Assembly (NCBI RefSeq): GCF_023715525.1
Contig: NZ_JAMBOG010000015.1
Location: 27,331-91,330, forward strand
From: Kocuria rosea
GTDB taxonomy: Bacteria > Actinomycetota > Actinomycetes > Actinomycetales > Micrococcaceae
Length of the DNA: 64,000 nucleotides
Direction: 5' to 3'
The position numbers and the translations under genes were made by a program. The notes under the pieces are model-generated. The model was not told where the DNA came from. It saw only the letters and a program-made list of their open reading frames with translations, and searched no databases. The first letter of the stretch is position 1, and every line of letters begins with the position of its first letter. This document shows, one piece after another, positions 35,846 through 45,496 of the stretch.

Positions 35846-38092
35846 ATGCGCAAGTGGAAGTTCAGGAAGAACGAGGCGACGGGACATCGGGCGGTCGTGG
35901 TCCCGGGTGTGCCCGGCAGCGAGGCCGCTCCCGCCGTGGAGCCGGCCACTCCCCGCCCGCCCCTGCCCCCGAAGCCGGACCAGACGACGCCGGCCCCGGT
36001 GAGCCCCACCGGTCAGGACACCGGGATCGATCCGGCGCTCAACGCCCAGGGCGGGGAGCACCTCACCACGGCCCAGGGTGCGCGGCTGCGGGACACCGAC
36101 CACTCCCTCAAGGCCGGGGCCCGCGGTCCCGTCCTGCTGCAGGACCACCACTTCCGCGAGAAGATCACCCACTTCGACCACGAGCGGATCCCCGAGCGGG
36201 TGGTGCACGCCCGCGGTGCCGGCGCCCACGGCGTCTTCCGCGGCTACGGCACGGCCGAGAAGATCTCCTCGGCTGCTGTGTTCAGGAAGGACGCCGAGAC
36301 CCCGGTCTTCGTGCGGTTCTCCACGGTGCTGGGCAACCGCGGCTCCGCCGACCTGGCCCGCGACACCCGCGGTTTCGCCACGAAGTTCTACACCTCCGAG
36401 GGCGTGTGGGACCTGGTGGGCAACAACATCCCGGTCTTCTTCGTCCAGGACGCCATCAAGTTCCCCGACGTCGTCCACGCCGCCAAGCCGCACCCCGACC
36501 GGGAGATCCCCCAGGCCCAGTCCGCCCACGACACCTTTTGGGACTTCGTCTCCCTGCACACCGAGGCCCAGCACCACACCATCTGGAACATGTCCGATCG
36601 CGCGCTTCCGCGCTCCTACCGGACCATGGAGGGCTTCGGGGTGCATACCTTCCGGCTCGTCGACGACGCCGGGGGGAGCGTGCTGGTGAAGTTCCACTGG
36701 AAGCCCCGGCTCGGGGTGCACTCGGTGCTGTGGGAGGAGGCCCAGATCACCAACGGCATGGACCCGGACTTCCACCGCCGGGACCTGGCCGACGCGATCG
36801 AGGCCGGCGCCTTCCCCGAGTGGGAGCTGGGCGTGCAGGTCTTCCCCGACACCGAGGACCAGGTCTTCGAGGGCATCGACCTGCTCGACCCCACGAAGAT
36901 CGTCCCCGAGGAGCTCGCCCCGGTGCAGCCGATCGGTGTGATGACCCTCAACGCGAACCCCTCCAACTTCTTCGCCGAGACCGAGCAGATCGCCTTCCAT
37001 CCCGGCCACCTGGTCCGCGGCATCGAGGTCACCAACGACCCGCTGCTGCAGGGCCGGCTGTTCTCCTACCTCGACACGCAGATCTCCCGGCTGGGCGGGC
37101 CGAACTTCGCCCAGCTCCCGATCAACCGCCCGCACACCCCGGTCAACGACATGCACCGCGACGGCATGCACCAGACCGCCGTGCACTCCGGTGTGGCGCC
37201 CTACCACCCGAACACGCTCGACGGGAACAACCCGTTCCCCGCCGAGGAGCCCGCCCGCCCGTTCATCGACCACCCCGAGCCGATTGCCGCCTCGGTCAAG
37301 GAGCGGGCGCTGCCCGCCTCCTTCGACGACCACTACAGCCAGGCCCGGCTGTTCTGGCGGTCCATGAGCGACGTGGAGAAGGAGCACATCGCGCAGGCCT
37401 ACATGTTCGAGCTCGGCAAGTGCTGGGAGCAGTCCGTCAAGGAGCGGCAGCTGCAGGCCCTGGCCGACATCGACGAGAAGCTGTGCGCCGTCGTCGCCGC
37501 GGGCCTGGGCCTGCCGGCGCCCAGGCCCACCCGCAAGCCCGCGAAGGTGCGGCCGAGCCCGGCCCTGTCCCAGGTGGGCGGGCAGTGGCCGCTGGACGGC
37601 CGACAGATCGGCGTCGTCGTCGGTCCGGACCCCGACGAGGAGCAGCTCCTCGCCGTGGTCACCGCGATCGACGGCGCCGGAATGGTGCCGCTGCTGATCG
37701 CCCCGACCGGGGGTCCGATCGGGCGCAGCGGGCAGCTCGTGGCCCACCGCACCTACCTCACCGCGCGTTCCGTGGAGTTCGACGCCGTGCTCGTCGCCGG
37801 CGACACCCCGCCGGCCCCCGATGCGACGCCGGGCCTGGACGCCAAGGCCGGTGCCCCCGCCCCGGCCGGGATCGACCCGCGCGTGCACCTGCTGCTCGGG
37901 GAGGTGTTCCGCCAGGCCAAGGCGATCGGCGCCTGGGACGGCAAGGGGCAGCTGCTCGCCGAGGCGGGGGTGCCCCGGACCGCGCCGGGCGTGGTCGCCG
38001 GGAAGAACGCGGCCGCCGTGGTCGAGCAGGTCACGGAGCTCATGCGCAGCCACCGCGTCTGGGAGCGGTTCCCGGCCGCCAGCAGGCTCTGA
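35846..38092 (+). CDS. katE: large-subunit monofunctional catalase (HPII type)
   Basis: A 748-residue heme catalase. The catalytic His lies in RVVHARGAGAHGVFRGYG, the Asn in VWDLVGNNIPVFF and the heme-ligand Tyr in RLFSYLDTQISRLGG. Residues from ~590 form the extra C-terminal class I amidotransferase-like (DJ-1/PfpI) domain found only in large catalases (GRQIGVVVGPDPDEEQLLAV). It breaks down hydrogen peroxide in the cytoplasm. ATG 35846 follows GGGAGAGCCACC; a GTG nine codons upstream is possible. Confidence 0.93.
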   Translation: MRKWKFRKNEATGHRAVVVPGVPGSEAAPAVEPATPRPPLPPKPDQTTPAPVSPTGQDTGIDPALNAQGGEHLTTAQGARLRDTDHSLKAGARGPVLLQDHHFREKITHFDHERIPERVVHARGAGAHGVFRGYGTAEKISSAAVFRKDAETPVFVRFSTVLGNRGSADLARDTRGFATKFYTSEGVWDLVGNNIPVFFVQDAIKFPDVVHAAKPHPDREIPQAQSAHDTFWDFVSLHTEAQHHTIWNMSDRALPRSYRTMEGFGVHTFRLVDDAGGSVLVKFHWKPRLGVHSVLWEEAQITNGMDPDFHRRDLADAIEAGAFPEWELGVQVFPDTEDQVFEGIDLLDPTKIVPEELAPVQPIGVMTLNANPSNFFAETEQIAFHPGHLVRGIEVTNDPLLQGRLFSYLDTQISRLGGPNFAQLPINRPHTPVNDMHRDGMHQTAVHSGVAPYHPNTLDGNNPFPAEEPARPFIDHPEPIAASVKERALPASFDDHYSQARLFWRSMSDVEKEHIAQAYMFELGKCWEQSVKERQLQALADIDEKLCAVVAAGLGLPAPRPTRKPAKVRPSPALSQVGGQWPLDGRQIGVVVGPDPDEEQLLAVVTAIDGAGMVPLLIAPTGGPIGRSGQLVAHRTYLTARSVEFDAVLVAGDTPPAPDATPGLDAKAGAPAPAGIDPRVHLLLGEVFRQAKAIGAWDGKGQLLAEAGVPRTAPGVVAGKNAAAVVEQVTELMRSHRVWERFPAASRL

Positions 38093-38156
38093 GCCGCCCC
38101 CGGGCGGCACCGGCCCAGGGCCGTGTCGGCCCGTCAGGCCGGTGACGACAGGGGAG

Positions 38157-38204
38157 CCTCCGGGCCGGGCGCGGAGTCGTCCGGAACTCCGCCCGGCCCG
38201 GAGG
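38157..38204. terminator. bidirectional terminator between catalase and HNH gene
   Basis: A stem of about 19 bp (CCTCCGGGCCGGGCG(C)GGAGT against ACTCCGCCCGGCCCGGAGG, one bulged C) with a short loop lies between two convergent genes. Confidence 0.85.
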
Positions 38205-38258
38205 TCCTCCCCGTCCCCTGCAGCGCCTGATAGCCCGCACGGGCTCCGGCGGCAGGGC

Positions 38259-39233
38259 CTAGCCCTCGCAGGCCAGGCCCTCGGCGCCGCCGCGGTCCAG
38301 CGCCGCACGGTACCCCGGCTGGTCGGAGCGCAGGGGTGCCGCTCCGGCGGCGCGCACGGCGGCGCAGTCCGCGTAGTAGACCTCGGACGCGGCCGAGGAC
38401 GCGGCCGAGGACGCGGCCGGTGACGCCGGTCCGGTCGCCGCCGGTGCCGCGGCGGCGGGCGTCGGTGCGGACGCCGGCTCGGCCGCCCCGGCCGGGGGCA
38501 CCGTCTCGGGCAGTTCCTGGCCGGGACAGCCGGACAGCACCTCGGTCATCGCGTCCTTCTCGTCCGCCGTGACGAAGAGGTCGTAGCGGGTCTTGACCGC
38601 GACCTGGGTGGCCACGTACTCGCACCGGAAGGACTCGTCGGGCGGCAGCCAGCGGGAGGCGTCGGCGTCGGACTTGTCCCCGTTGGTGGGCCCGTCGGTG
38701 GCCCGCAGGTTCAGCGGGTCGTTGGCCAGCGCCACGCGCTCGTCCCGGGAGAGCCGGTCCGCCCCGGAGATCCAGGCGTTCTTCAGGGCGACGACGTGGT
38801 CGATCTGCACGTCGGCGGAGGTGGCCGGTCCGCGTACGAAGTCGATCGTCCTCCCGGTGTAGGGGTCGTCCAGCGTCCCGGAGAGGACGGTGCACCCGTC
38901 GTCGTCGACCTCCTCGTCGACGAGGTCCCGGGCCAGGACGTCGTTGCGGGCGTCGCAGCCGTTGCCGTCGGGGTCGGCCCAGCCGCCGAACTGCTCCTCG
39001 CGGTCGTAGTCCTCGCCCGAGCCGGCACGCTCGACGGGCAGCTCCGCCAGGGCCCGACCCGCCGGCGATGACGCGGCCCCGGCGGCCACGGTGGGGGAGG
39101 GGCCGGAGCCGGTCCCCGGCTGGCCGGTGCACCCGGCCAGCAGGCCGAGGGTCAGCACGGCGAGCACCGGGGCCGCGACGGCCCGGCGGGCACGGCTCCG
39201 CGGTGAGGCTCCGGGGTCGATGGTGTCGCGCAT
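38259..39233 (-). CDS. secreted HNH endonuclease (DUF1524) lipoprotein with Excalibur domain
   Basis: A 324-residue exported protein. The signal sequence ends in a lipobox (LTLGLLAGC). The middle part has GEDYDREEQFGGWADPDGNG and the GmrSD-type HNH motif VQIDHVVALKNAW ... LANDPLNLRATDGPTNGDKS. An Ala/Pro-rich linker leads to a C-terminal Excalibur calcium-binding domain (YYADCAAVRAAGAAPLRSDQ). It probably cuts extracellular nucleic acid. The start at 39233 is set by AGGAGAGCC. A secreted paralogue without lipobox or Excalibur is at 58151-58849. Confidence 0.85.
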   Translation of the reverse strand: MRDTIDPGASPRSRARRAVAAPVLAVLTLGLLAGCTGQPGTGSGPSPTVAAGAASSPAGRALAELPVERAGSGEDYDREEQFGGWADPDGNGCDARNDVLARDLVDEEVDDDGCTVLSGTLDDPYTGRTIDFVRGPATSADVQIDHVVALKNAWISGADRLSRDERVALANDPLNLRATDGPTNGDKSDADASRWLPPDESFRCEYVATQVAVKTRYDLFVTADEKDAMTEVLSGCPGQELPETVPPAGAAEPASAPTPAAAAPAATGPASPAASSAASSAASEVYYADCAAVRAAGAAPLRSDQPGYRAALDRGGAEGLACEG

Positions 39234-39345
39234 GGCTCTCCTGACGGTGGGGGGGGCTCCGCGGCGGCCGGTCCGTCGCGGCCACTGCCCGCACTTCATC
39301 ATCCCAGGCCGGGGCCGGTCCCGCAGGTCCGAGGGGGAGGCGGAA

Positions 39346-39825
39346 TCAGACCTCGGAGAGGGTGGCGCGGCGGGCCCGGCGGCGGACGTGGACCGCACGG
39401 GCGGCGACCCCCACGGCGAGCGCGACGACGACCGGCGCGACCACCCACGGCTGCTCCAGCCACGCCCAGACGACGGCCATGCCCACGGTGCCGTAGACGG
39501 TGCCCCAGATCAGGGTGCCCACGAGCATCGCAGGGATCCAGCGGCGCAGCGGCATGCCGGTGACGGCGGTGGTGAGGATGACGGCGGTCTGCAGGCCCAC
39601 GGTGAGGAAGCAGGCGGGAACGGCCAGGACGCCCCAGCGGTTCACGAGCCGCTCGGCCCTGCGGTAGACGGGGCTGTCCGTGACGCGCCGGACCGGCCCG
39701 ATGCGCCGTCCGCCCACGGTCGCGGCACGGCCCAGGGCGAAGACGACCGTGGTGCGGATGATGCCCACGGCCCAGAAGAAGAGGATCCCGGCACCGAGGG
39801 AGAGGGACTCCAGCCATGCCTGCAC
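39346..39825 (-). CDS. DedA/VTT-like small membrane protein
   Basis: A 159-residue protein with four to five hydrophobic segments. The core LVNRWGVLAVPACFLTVGLQ and the Pro-containing amphipathic loop MPLRRWIPAMLVGTLIWGTV fit DedA/SNARE-associated (VTT) proteins, which scramble or flip lipids. It lacks the N-terminal helix of full-length DedA, so the assignment is tentative. TAGACT lies 14 nt before its ATG. Confidence 0.7.
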   Translation of the reverse strand: MQAWLESLSLGAGILFFWAVGIIRTTVVFALGRAATVGGRRIGPVRRVTDSPVYRRAERLVNRWGVLAVPACFLTVGLQTAVILTTAVTGMPLRRWIPAMLVGTLIWGTVYGTVGMAVVWAWLEQPWVVAPVVVALAVGVAARAVHVRRRARRATLSEV

Positions 39826-39962
39826 GCGGCCAGTCTAGGGAGGTGCGGTGACACCGGGTGACGACAGGTCGTCACCGGGATCCGGCCGGCCGTCGTTCCC
39901 CCGGGGGCTGTGCGCGGCTAGTCTGGCCGGGACCGCCCTGCCCCGAGCGCGAAGGATGCCCC

Positions 39963-41099
39963 GTGACCTCTCCCGAGACCGCCCCCTCCTCGACCGGTCC
40001 CGTCCGCTACGCGGTCGTGGGGCTCGGGCAGATCGCCCAGCAGGCGTTCCTGCCCGCCATGGCCCGCACCACCAACTCCGAGCTGGCCGCGCTGGTCACC
40101 GGCACCCCCGGGAAGGCCGCGGAGCTGGCCGAGCGGTACGGCGCGAGCGCGCACTCGTACGACGACTACCCGGCGCTGCTGGCCTCCGGGGACATCGACG
40201 CCGTCTACGTGGCCACGCCCGTGTTCCGGCACCGCGAGTTCGCCGAGCCGGCCCTCGAGGCCGGGATCCACGTGCTGCTGGAGAAGCCGATGGAGGTCTC
40301 CGTGGCGGACTGCCGGGCGCTCGTCGACGCGGCACAGCGGGGCGGGGCCCAGCTCATGGTCGCCTACCGGCTGCACCACGAGCCCGGCACGCTGGAGCTG
40401 GTCACCCGCGTGCGGGACGAGGGGCTGGTGGGCGATCCCCGGCTGTTCACGGCCGTGTTCAGCCAGGACATCGACGAGGCCAACCACCGCGGCCACTCCG
40501 GCTTCTGGGGCGGGCCCGTCCCGGACATGGGCAACTACCCGCTCAACGAGGTGCGCAACCTTTTCGGCTCCGAGCCCGTCGAGGTCTTCGCGATGGGCGT
40601 CTCCACGCCCGGGCGGGGGTTCAACTTCGACGACACCGTCGCCGTCACCCTGCGCTTCCCCGGGGAGCGCCTGGCGCAGTTCGCCATCAGCTACGCCGGG
40701 GAGGCCACGGAGCACTTCATGGTGGTCGGCACGGAGGGGTCGGTCTCGGCGCAGCCGTGCTTCGGGTTCGGGCCCGGGGTCGGGATCAGCTACACCGTCA
40801 CGCGGGGCGGGCGGACCGAGACGTGCACGCACGATCCCGTGGAGCAGTTCGCGGGTCAGACGGAGTACTTCTCCGAGTGCATCCTCACCGGCACCGCGCC
40901 CGAGGCCGACGGGGAAGAAGGGCTGCTGGACATCCGCGTGCACGAGGCCGTGCTGGAGTCCCTGCAGACCGGCCGCCCCGTGCGACTGGAGCCCGCCGGG
41001 CGCGCGGTGCGGCCCTCCGCGGACCAGGCCCGGTCCCTGGCGCCCGTGGAGGAGCCCGAGGACGACGAGCTCGTGGCGCAGGTCCCGCAGAACGGCTGA
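39963..41099 (+). CDS. Gfo/Idh/MocA family oxidoreductase
   Basis: A 378-residue dehydrogenase: N-terminal Rossmann fold YAVVGLGQIAQQAFLPAM, the family motif HVLLEKPMEVS and a C-terminal alpha/beta domain. Relatives include glucose-fructose oxidoreductase and inositol dehydrogenase. The substrate is probably a sugar or polyol with an NAD(P) cofactor. It has no twin-arginine signal. The GTG at 39963 directly follows the leader; TAGTCT at 39919-39924 may be the -10. Confidence 0.87.
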   Translation: MTSPETAPSSTGPVRYAVVGLGQIAQQAFLPAMARTTNSELAALVTGTPGKAAELAERYGASAHSYDDYPALLASGDIDAVYVATPVFRHREFAEPALEAGIHVLLEKPMEVSVADCRALVDAAQRGGAQLMVAYRLHHEPGTLELVTRVRDEGLVGDPRLFTAVFSQDIDEANHRGHSGFWGGPVPDMGNYPLNEVRNLFGSEPVEVFAMGVSTPGRGFNFDDTVAVTLRFPGERLAQFAISYAGEATEHFMVVGTEGSVSAQPCFGFGPGVGISYTVTRGGRTETCTHDPVEQFAGQTEYFSECILTGTAPEADGEEGLLDIRVHEAVLESLQTGRPVRLEPAGRAVRPSADQARSLAPVEEPEDDELVAQVPQNG

Positions 41100-41231
41100 G
41101 CGGGTCCGTCCGTGCGCGCCCCGCGGCGCGGCCGGCCACCTCCGGCCGGCGCCCCGGGCCGTGCCGACGAGATGCGCCGACCCGACAAGATGCACCGACC
41201 CGACGAACCGGACCGAGCCAGGAGCCCCGCA

Positions 41232-41927
41232 GTGGAGACGACCCCGCACCAGAACGTGACCTTCCCGTCGGCCGAGGGCCGGGCGCACGGCTATCTGGCG
41301 GTCCCGGACAGCGGCCGGGGGCCGGGCGTCGTCGTCGTCCAGGAGTGGTGGGGGCTGACCGACCACATCCGCGACGTCGCCGACCGCCTGGCCGCCGAGG
41401 GCTTCGTCGCCCTGGCCCCGGACCTCTACGGCGGGTCGATCACCCACGACGGCGCCGAGGCCGCCGAGATGATGGCCCGGCTGCCCGAGGAGGAGGGCGC
41501 CCGGCTGCTGTCCGGGGCGGTGGACTTCCTGCTGGCCCACGAGGCGGTCACCAGCTCCACCGTGGGCGCCGTCGGCTTCTGCATGGGCGGCGGCTTCGTC
41601 CTGGCCCTGGCCGCCGAGCAGGGCGGGCGGGTCGGCGCCGCGGTGCCCTTCTACGGGGTGGGCCAGGGGCTGCCCGATGCCTACCACGGGGTGAGCGCCT
41701 GCGTGCAGGGCCACTACGGCCGCGAGGACGCCGCCTACCCGGTGGAGAAGGCGCAGGCGCTGGAGGAGCAGATCCGCCACGAGTCCTCCGCTCCGGTCGT
41801 GGAGTTCCACTACTACGACGCCCCGCACGCCTTCCACAACGACGGCAACGAGGCGAACCACCGGCCCGATGCCGCCCGCACGGCCTGGGAGCGCGCGGTC
41901 GGGTTCCTGGAGGAGCACATCCGGTAG
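41232..41927 (+). CDS. dienelactone hydrolase family protein
   Basis: A 231-residue DLH-type hydrolase with a Cys nucleophile (VGFCMGGGFV), the Glu of VVVQEWWGLTDHI, and His in DAPHAFHNDGNE near the C terminus. These enzymes open dienelactones or related esters in aromatic-ring degradation. The GTG start follows AGGAGCCCCGCA. The 40-residue in-frame extension upstream is Arg/Pro-rich and not included. Confidence 0.87.
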   Translation: METTPHQNVTFPSAEGRAHGYLAVPDSGRGPGVVVVQEWWGLTDHIRDVADRLAAEGFVALAPDLYGGSITHDGAEAAEMMARLPEEEGARLLSGAVDFLLAHEAVTSSTVGAVGFCMGGGFVLALAAEQGGRVGAAVPFYGVGQGLPDAYHGVSACVQGHYGREDAAYPVEKAQALEEQIRHESSAPVVEFHYYDAPHAFHNDGNEANHRPDAARTAWERAVGFLEEHIR

Positions 41928-41963
41928 GCCCTCGGCCCCCGCCCGACCTCCCGGCGCGCGGCG

Positions 41964-42965
41964 TCAGCCGCTCGTGCGCACGACCAGCTCGGGGGCCAGC
42001 TGGACGCTGTCGACGTCCCGGCCCTCCAGGAGCTCCGCCAGCAGTTCGAAGCCTGTGCGGCCGATGCGGTGCATCGGGGAGCGCACCGTCGTGAGCCCGA
42101 TGCTCCCGGCCAGGGGGGTGTCGTTGAACCCGACGACGGCGGTGTCCTCCGGGATCCGGATCCCCTCCCGGACGAGCACGCCGAGCGCGCCGATGGCCGC
42201 GAAGTCGTTCACCGCGAAGACCGCCTCGGGCAGCGGGCCGCGGGCCAGGATCCGCTCGGCGGCCACGCTGCCCGCCGGGGCGTCGAAGCCCCCGGTGACG
42301 ACCTGCCCGGGGTCCACCCCGAGGCCGTGCCCGGCCAGGGCGTCGAGGAAGCCCGCGGTGCGGTCCCGCGAGGTCGAGGCCCGGGGGTCGCCGGCGACGA
42401 GGCCGAAGGTCCTGCGGCCCGCGGCGACCAGGTGCTCGGCCACCAGCCGGCCCCCGGTGTAGTCGTCGCACGTCACCGACCGGTGCGGCGGGGAGCGCCG
42501 GCTGACCAGGGTGAAGGGCACCCCGCGGGCGGCCAGCTCGTCCAGGTAGGGGTCCTCGAGGGTGGCGTCGCCGAAGATCAGCCCGTCCGCCCGGCGGTCC
42601 AGCAGCTTCTCGGCCTTGGCGCGGTGGGCCTCGGGGGCGTCCAGGGAGTTGGAGACCACCGTGAAGTAGCCGTGCTCGGTCGCCGCCTCGTCGATCCCCT
42701 CGTACATCGTGGCGAGGACGTAGTCCTGGAGCCGGGGCACCACGACGCCGACCATGTGCGACTTGGCTGTGCGCAGCGAGGCGGCGTAGGGGTTCTTGCG
42801 GTAGCCGCGCTCCTCGGCGAGCGCGAAGATCCGCTCCGTCGTCGCGGGGGAGGCCCACCGGGACGCCAGGCCCTTCGGGTCGTTGAGCACCCGGGACACC
42901 GTCGAGGGGTTCAGGCCCAGCTCCCCGGCCAGTGCCTTCAGGGTGACCGCTGTCCGCGCGCCCAT
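41964..42965 (-). CDS. LacI family transcriptional regulator
   Basis: A 333-residue LacI/GalR repressor. The N-terminal HTH is VTLKALAGELGLNPSTVSRVLNDP (residues ~7-30) with its hinge, followed by a periplasmic-binding-protein-like effector domain (VGVVVPRLQDYVLATMYEGI; GRRTFGLVAGDPRAS). It is divergent from the deacetylase-MFS-SDR-OYE operon and a LacI-type palindrome lies in that operon's leader, so it most likely represses it. Confidence 0.9.
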   Translation of the reverse strand: MGARTAVTLKALAGELGLNPSTVSRVLNDPKGLASRWASPATTERIFALAEERGYRKNPYAASLRTAKSHMVGVVVPRLQDYVLATMYEGIDEAATEHGYFTVVSNSLDAPEAHRAKAEKLLDRRADGLIFGDATLEDPYLDELAARGVPFTLVSRRSPPHRSVTCDDYTGGRLVAEHLVAAGRRTFGLVAGDPRASTSRDRTAGFLDALAGHGLGVDPGQVVTGGFDAPAGSVAAERILARGPLPEAVFAVNDFAAIGALGVLVREGIRIPEDTAVVGFNDTPLAGSIGLTTVRSPMHRIGRTGFELLAELLEGRDVDSVQLAPELVVRTSG

Positions 42966-43023
42966 GCCCGTCCTCCCTCCTCCGTTTCCTCTGTCCCAGA
43001 ACTGTAACGGGGGTTAAATCCTC

Positions 43024-43092
43024 GCAAATATGTTGCAGATCACTTTAGGCTTCTTCTACTCTCGACCTCATCACGTTACGCAAACGATTGCG
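43024..43092 (+). promoter_or_regulatory. operon promoter with LacI-type operator
   Basis: A sigma-70-like promoter, TTGCAG (43033-43038), 18-bp spacer, TACTCT (43057-43062), faces the deacetylase operon. The palindrome CGCAAACGATTGCG (43079-43092), a classical LacI/GalR operator core with central CG, falls just past the expected transcription start. A second, weaker site GCAAATATGTTGC (43024-43036) overlaps the -35. Two sites of this kind would give tight repression. Confidence 0.7.
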
Positions 43093-43243
43093 GCATTCGA
43101 TTGCACAGAGGCCTCCTCCGCTCCGGAGGAGCCCGTCCCGGGACGCCGGACCTGCCGGGGGTCCCCGGCCGTCCCGCACCGGACCCATCACCTCGCGCTC
43201 CGCATCCACCGCGGATCCTGCACCCACTTCCGAAGGAGACATC

Positions 43244-44131
43244 ATGGCGAAGAAGATCTTTGTGTCGGTCGGTATCGACGTCGACGCCGTCGGCGGGTGG
43301 TTGGGCTCCTACGGCGGGGAGGACTCTCCGGGGGACATCTCCCGCGGCCTGTTCGCCGGGGAGGTCGGGGTGCCCCGTCTCCTCCAGCTGGCCCAGCGGC
43401 GGGAGATGCCGGTGACCTGGTTCTGGCCCGGCCACTCCATCGAGACCTTCCCGGCCCAGTTCGACGCGGTCGTGGCCGCCGGGCACGAGATCGGGGTGCA
43501 CGGCTACTCGCACGAGAACCCGATCGCGATGACCCGGGAGCAGGAGACCGAGATCCTCGACTACTGCACCGAGCTGATCACCGAGCGGGCCGGGACGAAG
43601 CCGGTGGGCTACGTGGCCCCGTGGTGGGAGTTCTCGGCGGTGACCAACGAGATCCTGCTGGAGCGGGGGTTCCTCTACGACCACTCGCTGATGCACGACG
43701 ACCACACCCCGTACTACGTCCGGGTCGGGGACACCTGGACGAAGATCGACTACCAGGCGGCCTCCGCGAAGGAGTGGATGAAGCCGCTGGTGCGCGGGAA
43801 GGAGACCGACCTCATCGAGATCCCCGCGAGCTGGTACCTCGACGACCTCCCGCCGATGATGTTCATCAAGTCCAGCCCCAACAGCCACGGGTTCGTGTCC
43901 CCGCGGGACATCGAGGTCCTGTGGCGGGACCAGTTCGACTGGGTGTACCGGGAGATGGACTACGCGGTGTTCCCCATCACCATCCACCCCGACGTCTGCG
44001 GCCGGCCCCAGAACCTGCTGATGCTGGAGCGCCTCTTCGACCACATCCAGGGCCACGAGGGGGTCGAGTTCGCCTTCATGGCCGACGTCGCCCGCGACTT
44101 CGCCGCCCGCCATCCCCGCAACTCCGGTTGA
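43244..44131 (+). CDS. CE4 polysaccharide deacetylase/cyclic imidase-like hydrolase (HpPgdA type)
   Basis: A 295-residue cytoplasmic NodB-fold protein. The metal triad is Asp14 ([10 protein letters not shown]), His86 and His90 ([13 protein letters not shown]), exactly where Helicobacter PgdA (HP0310) has Asp14, His86 and His90. The whole sequence has the HP0310/PuuE-imidase style ([39 protein letters not shown]). There is no signal peptide, and the operon encodes small-molecule uptake and redox enzymes, so C-N hydrolysis of an imported imide or amide is more likely than peptidoglycan deacetylation. GAAGGAGAC precedes the ATG. Confidence 0.85.
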   Translation: MAKKIFVSVGIDVDAVGGWLGSYGGEDSPGDISRGLFAGEVGVPRLLQLAQRREMPVTWFWPGHSIETFPAQFDAVVAAGHEIGVHGYSHENPIAMTREQETEILDYCTELITERAGTKPVGYVAPWWEFSAVTNEILLERGFLYDHSLMHDDHTPYYVRVGDTWTKIDYQAASAKEWMKPLVRGKETDLIEIPASWYLDDLPPMMFIKSSPNSHGFVSPRDIEVLWRDQFDWVYREMDYAVFPITIHPDVCGRPQNLLMLERLFDHIQGHEGVEFAFMADVARDFAARHPRNSG

Positions 44132-44158
44132 TCCTGCTGCTGTAAAGGAAGTGCAGCC

Positions 44159-45496
44159 ATGTCTCTGCGCTCGAACCCGACCCCCTCCGGCGTCGAACCC
44201 TGGAACGTCAAGATCACGCCCAGGACGATCCGGCAGGTGTCCGTCGTCTGCTTCATCGCCTGGGTCGCCTCCGTCTACGACTTCACCCTCTTCGGCACCC
44301 TGCTGCCGGTCATCGCCGAGGAGTTCGGCTGGTCGGTCGCCGAGTCCACCGCGATCAACACCTACGCCACGATCGGCGTCTTCATCGTCGCCCTCGCCGT
44401 GGGCACGATCATCGACAAGATGGGCCGCAAGAAGGCCCTCATCGTGCTCATGCTCGGCGGCGCGGTGGCGTCCGGGCTCACCGGTGCCGCCCTCGGCGCG
44501 GTGAGCCTGATCATCATCCGCTCCTTCTCCGGGTTCTCGATGTCCGAGGAGGTCGTCAACGCGGTCTACCTCAACGAAATGTACAAGGAGGCCAAGAGCC
44601 GCGGCCTCATGTACTCCCTGGTCCAGGGCGGCTGGCCGGTCGGCGCGCTCGTCTCCGCCGGCCTGTCGGCGCTGACGCTGCCGATCATCGGCTGGCGCTG
44701 GTCCTTCGTCGTGGCGGCGGTGCTGTCGGTCGTCGTCGTCCTGCTGGCCCTGCGCCTGCCGGAGTCCCCGACGTTCGCCGCCATGCAGGAGGTCCGGCGC
44801 CGCCGCGCGGCCGGTGACACGGCCGGCGCCCACGCCCTGGCGGCCGAGCACGACCTCGAGGAGGCGGCCCACCACCACACCGGGGTGAAGGACGTCTTCA
44901 CCCCGGAGCTGCGCCGGCACACCACGTGCCTGGCCCTTGCCTGGTTCTTCAACTGGTTCGGCATCCAGGTCTTCTCCGTCCTGGGCACCACCATCCTGGT
45001 CGAGGCCAAGGCCGTGTCCTTCGACAACGCCCTGATCATCCTCGTGCTCTCCAACGCGGTGGGGTTCGTGGGTTACGTCTTCCACGGCTGGCTGGGCGAC
45101 AAGATCGGCCGCAAGTGGACCGTGGTCCTCGGCTGGATCGCCGGCGGCATCGTGAGCTTCGCGATGCTCATCGGCCCGGGCAACTCGGCGTACATCATCC
45201 CGCTGTACGCCATGACCCTGTTCTTCCTCACCGGCCCCTACGCCGCCCTGCTGTTCTACATGGGCGAGTCCTTCCCGCCCCAGGTCCGCGGCATGGGCGC
45301 GAACGTGGCCCACGTGATGGCGCCCCTGGGCGGCATCGCCGGCTCCGGGCTGCTGACCATCCTGCTCACCGCGGGGGTGGACACCGCCTGGGCCGCGATC
45401 ATCACCGGCACCGGCGGCCTGATCGTCTCGGCGCTGTGCATGGCCGGGACCCGCACCATCCACGACGCCCACCAGCGCACGACGGTGATCGCATGA
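44159..45496 (+). CDS. MFS importer (sugar/aromatic acid porter-like)
   Basis: A 445-residue, 12-TM transporter. The motif DKMGRKKALIVL follows the second helix, a long soluble loop with EVRRRRAAGDTAGAHALAAE divides the halves, and DKIGRKWTVVLG is the matching second motif. It resembles proton-linked importers of organic acids. It sits between the deacetylase-like hydrolase and two SDRs and presumably brings in the operon's substrate. The stop overlaps the next ATG by 4 nt. Confidence 0.87.
   Translation: MSLRSNPTPSGVEPWNVKITPRTIRQVSVVCFIAWVASVYDFTLFGTLLPVIAEEFGWSVAESTAINTYATIGVFIVALAVGTIIDKMGRKKALIVLMLGGAVASGLTGAALGAVSLIIIRSFSGFSMSEEVVNAVYLNEMYKEAKSRGLMYSLVQGGWPVGALVSAGLSALTLPIIGWRWSFVVAAVLSVVVVLLALRLPESPTFAAMQEVRRRRAAGDTAGAHALAAEHDLEEAAHHHTGVKDVFTPELRRHTTCLALAWFFNWFGIQVFSVLGTTILVEAKAVSFDNALIILVLSNAVGFVGYVFHGWLGDKIGRKWTVVLGWIAGGIVSFAMLIGPGNSAYIIPLYAMTLFFLTGPYAALLFYMGESFPPQVRGMGANVAHVMAPLGGIAGSGLLTILLTAGVDTAWAAIITGTGGLIVSALCMAGTRTIHDAHQRTTVIA

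Noticed and set aside
35039..38308. 1089-codon minus-strand frame
   Set aside because: It covers both the NlpC/P60-like and catalase genes in antisense; no start context, and the two plus-strand genes are unmistakable.
39299..39817. 172-codon minus-strand frame overlapping the DedA-like gene
   Set aside because: The alternative frame 39346-39825 has clear membrane helices and the DedA-like core; this one is Arg/His-rich.
43076..45472. 798-codon minus-strand frame
   Set aside because: It is antisense to the deacetylase and MFS genes and crosses the operon promoter.
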